Source: Holophagales bacterium
Lineage (GTDB): Bacteria > Acidobacteriota > Holophagae > Holophagales > Holophagaceae
DNA: 32,583 bases
Direction of reading: 5' to 3'
Assembly: GCA_031281385.1 (NCBI GenBank)
Contig: JAITFL010000114.1
Coordinates: 1-32,583 of the forward strand
Position 1 is the stretch's first letter; each line of letters starts with the position of its first letter. The notes under the pieces are model-generated. The model was not told where the DNA came from. It saw only the letters and a list, made by a program, of their open reading frames with translations, and did not search any database. The translations under genes and the position numbers were made by a program. Shown here piece by piece: positions 30,550-32,583 of this stretch.

Positions 30550-32583
30550 ATGAACGTGAAAAAGACCCTCGTTTCCCTGACAGCCGCCGTCTTGGCGCTT
30601 GCATTGGGTGCTCTAACCTGCGGCGGGCCCAGCAAGACTCCAGAGCCAGTGCCTCCCGCACCGGTGGCCACCATCAAGCTCACCGTTTCCACAACATTCC
30701 CCGACGCCACCAAAATTGGCGTGGTGGATGTCTCCTACTAGGCCACCCCTGGGGAGGGAGCCGCCATAGCCACGGTGTCCTATGCCATCAACGACGGCCC
30801 AGACGAGTTCATCTACATCGGCAGCGGCAACGGAATGACCCCTAAAGGCTCGCTCGGCTACGCAAAGGTAATGCTGGCCCCAGGCGATAACCAAATAACC
30901 CTCAAGGCCACCGACACCGCTGGCGGCGTGGCCACATACAACGTCCCCAACTCCCCCATATTTGACTTCGGGGACACCCCCGACAACAGCAGCGCCCCGC
31001 TCGGCGAATGCAGCAATGGGGAGGGCGTCCAGTTCGTCATGGACCGCATAGTGGTCATAGCCAAGGACGGCATCCCTGAAACGCAGGTCGCCAGCGCCGC
31101 CAGCTCCATCTCCGCCACCATCATCGCCCAAGTGAACCCCATAAACATGTATTGGCTCCAGCTAGGCAGCCAGCGCACAGAGGCCCAGCTTAACGCCATC
31201 TGCGCACAGATATTGGCGGCATTCCCCAATGTCCTGTCCTCTGCCTCCCTCGACACAGTGAGCTCCATGAACGAGCCACAGGCCACCCCCGCCACCAACG
31301 ACCCATGGTGGGGCAGCAACCAGTGGGGCCTAGACGCGATGCAAGTCCCAGAGGCTTGGGAGGCGTACAAAGGCAAGCTGCGCGACACAAAGGTGGGCGT
31401 AGTTGACACCCCGTTCCGCAATTCGCACGAGGATCTCCAAATCCCCGCCAAGAACATAAGCAACCGCAACAAATACGACAAAGACCACGGCACCCACGTC
31501 ATGGGCACCATCGGGGCCACGCACGGCAACGGCAAGGGCATCGCTGGCGTCATAAACACGAGCAGGGCCTCCCTGTACGGCTACGACGCTTTCTCCGCCA
31601 ACGGCGCATACGACTCCGACATACTCGCAGGGCTCAGTTGGGCCGTTGCGAACGGCGCAAAAGCCGTCAATTTCAGCATAGGCGGCTATGACTACTACGA
31701 TGCATCTGTTGACAAGCGGTATTCAGACGCGATGCGCAGCCTCCTAGCCAAGGGCTACGACTTCGTAGTAGTCCACGCCGCAGGCAACTCCCAGTGCGAC
31801 GCCATCCGCAACAGCATGTTTGCCCACGTCACAGACCCCTCCCTCCGCCAGAGGATCATCACGGTGGGCTCGATTGACAGCAGCTTTGAAATGGCATACA
31901 GCACCAGCTACGGCCCCCTAGTAGATGTCGTCGCCCCTGGCGTGGGCATCTACAGCACCACATCGAACACCGATTCATCCTATGGCTCAAAGAGCGGCAC
32001 TTCCATGGCCGCGCCCCACGTCACGGGTCTGGCCGGCCTGCTGTGGTCCGCCGACCCAGGGCTCAGCGGCCCTGCGGTCAAGCAGGTCATAGTGCAGTCG
32101 GCGAGGGAGAGCGGAGCCGCAGTCTATGACTCCAGACCCACGACCCCCGCCAATGAGAGGCTGACCTACTACTGCGCCAACGCAAAGGCGGCGCTCGAAA
32201 AGGCCCTGGGCCCCGTCAGCGTCCCTGTCACCAGCGTGACACTGAACAAGGCCACTTCCGCCTTAAATGTGGGCGACATCGAGACCCTGACGGCCACAAT
32301 AGCGCCCAGCAACGCCACCAACAAGAAAGTAACTTGGACAAGCAGCAATCCGTCCGTTGCCACCGTTACCAGCAGCGACCTGACTGCCACTGTCAACGCC
32401 GTTGCCGCTGGCACGGCCACCATCACCGTAAAGACCGAAGACGCCAACAAGACAGCCACCTGCACAGTCACAGTCACCAAGGTTGACACCACGGTGGCCG
32501 TGACCAACGTGACGCTTAACAAGGCCACTTCCAGCCTGACCGTGGGCGGCGCCGAGAGCCTGACAGCCGCCATAGCCCCAAGC
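30550..32583 (+). CDS. Exported subtilisin-like (S8) serine protease with Ig-like repeats; in-frame TAG, 3' end outside window
   Basis: One frame runs from the ATG at 30550 to the window edge (678 codons) and is broken only by TAG at codon 64 (30739-30741). Residues 1-24 are a signal peptide ending ALTCGG, possibly a loose lipobox. A prodomain-like region (about 65-250) precedes the S8 domain with D286 (GVVDTP), H313 (DHGTHVMG), oxyanion N413 (HAAGNS) and S485 (GTSMAAPHVTGL): a complete catalytic set. Bacterial Ig-like (Big_2) repeats start at about 560. Codon use is strongly C-ending and GC-rich compared with the neighbours. The rest of the frame shows no decay, so a recent nonsense change, a sequencing error, or read-through are all open. 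Ribosome site GAGG supports the start. Confidence 0.8.
32227..32583 (+). repeat. Tandem Big_2 (Ig-like) repeats, 273-bp period
   Basis: GTCACCAGCGTGACACTGAA at 32227 recurs as GTGACCAACGTGACGCTTAA at 32500, a 273-bp (91-codon) period. The encoded units read VTLNKATSALNVGD and VTLNKATSSLTVGG, the usual start of Big_2 domains, with WTSSNPSVATV in the middle. The second unit is cut by the window edge. In exported proteins such repeats act as cell-surface spacers or adhesive modules. Confidence 0.88.

Noticed and set aside
30739..30741. Genome-wide recoding of TAG as a sense codon
   Set aside because: TAG ends nuoB, nuoD, dxr, folK, amrS and the M56 gene at the expected family lengths, so it acts as a normal stop.

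Overview
The window reads as a continuous piece of chromosome from a Gram-negative (didermic) bacterium. Signs of an outer membrane are SurA/PpiC-type periplasmic isomerases, an HtrA-like protease with a signal peptide, a Kdo-kinase-like protein and RseP. GC content is moderate, TTG and GTG starts are common, Shine-Dalgarno sites are clear, and TAG, TAA and TGA all serve as stops. A bacterial deoxyhypusine-synthase homologue, S9 and S8 peptidases, a BlaI/M56 pair and a DUF2344 protein would fit the Verrucomicrobiota/Lentisphaerota or Acidobacteriota. No rRNA or marker gene settles this, so the phylum is only a guess. I see no phage, insertion sequence, CRISPR array or tRNA.

Layout. (1) 1-1878, minus: start of a phosphate uptake operon, pstS then pstC (cut by the window edge), with a PHO-box-like array of 11-bp-spaced repeats upstream. 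(2) 2093-4658, plus: a BlaI-type repressor and an M56 (BlaR1-like) membrane protease with a long Lys/Glu coiled-coil tail, behind a promoter overlapping inverted repeats. (3) 4945-9474, plus: an exported protein with three trypsin-like domains (the third catalytically dead) plus PDZ, then a DECD-box RNA helicase. (4) 9512-10459, minus: a polyprenyl-phosphate-type glycosyltransferase. (5) 10667-14824, plus: the classic envelope cluster uppS-cdsA-dxr-rseP (lipid carrier, phospholipid, isoprenoid precursor and site-2 protease). (6) 15073-17906, plus: nuoABCD, the connecting part of complex I, without the remaining nuo genes. (7) 18098-20143, plus: exported S9 peptidase, followed convergently by a minus-strand pair (class III sirtuin and Kdo-kinase-like protein). 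(8) 21804-25326: a small membrane protein, a LigB/MEMO-like protein with an AmrS radical-SAM enzyme, folK, and a DUF2344 protein on the opposite strand. (9) 25327-25811: a gene-free stretch packed with inverted repeats that could form a structured RNA. (10) 25812-27699, minus: deoxyhypusine-synthase-like protein and a CBM9-like-fold protein. (11) 27925-30286, plus: two parvulin-type isomerases and an S4 RNA-binding protein in one operon. (12) 30550-end: a subtilisin-like protease with bacterial Ig-like repeats, interrupted by one in-frame TAG after its signal peptide.

The most unusual non-coding feature is a repeat system. At least nine intergenic or gene-end sites hold tandem repeats of 7 bp (one of 8 bp) with different unit sequences. 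Three of them share a composite structure, a GC-rich GCGGGC hairpin beside four ATTGTCA heptads. Two of these composites bracket uppS in opposite orientation.
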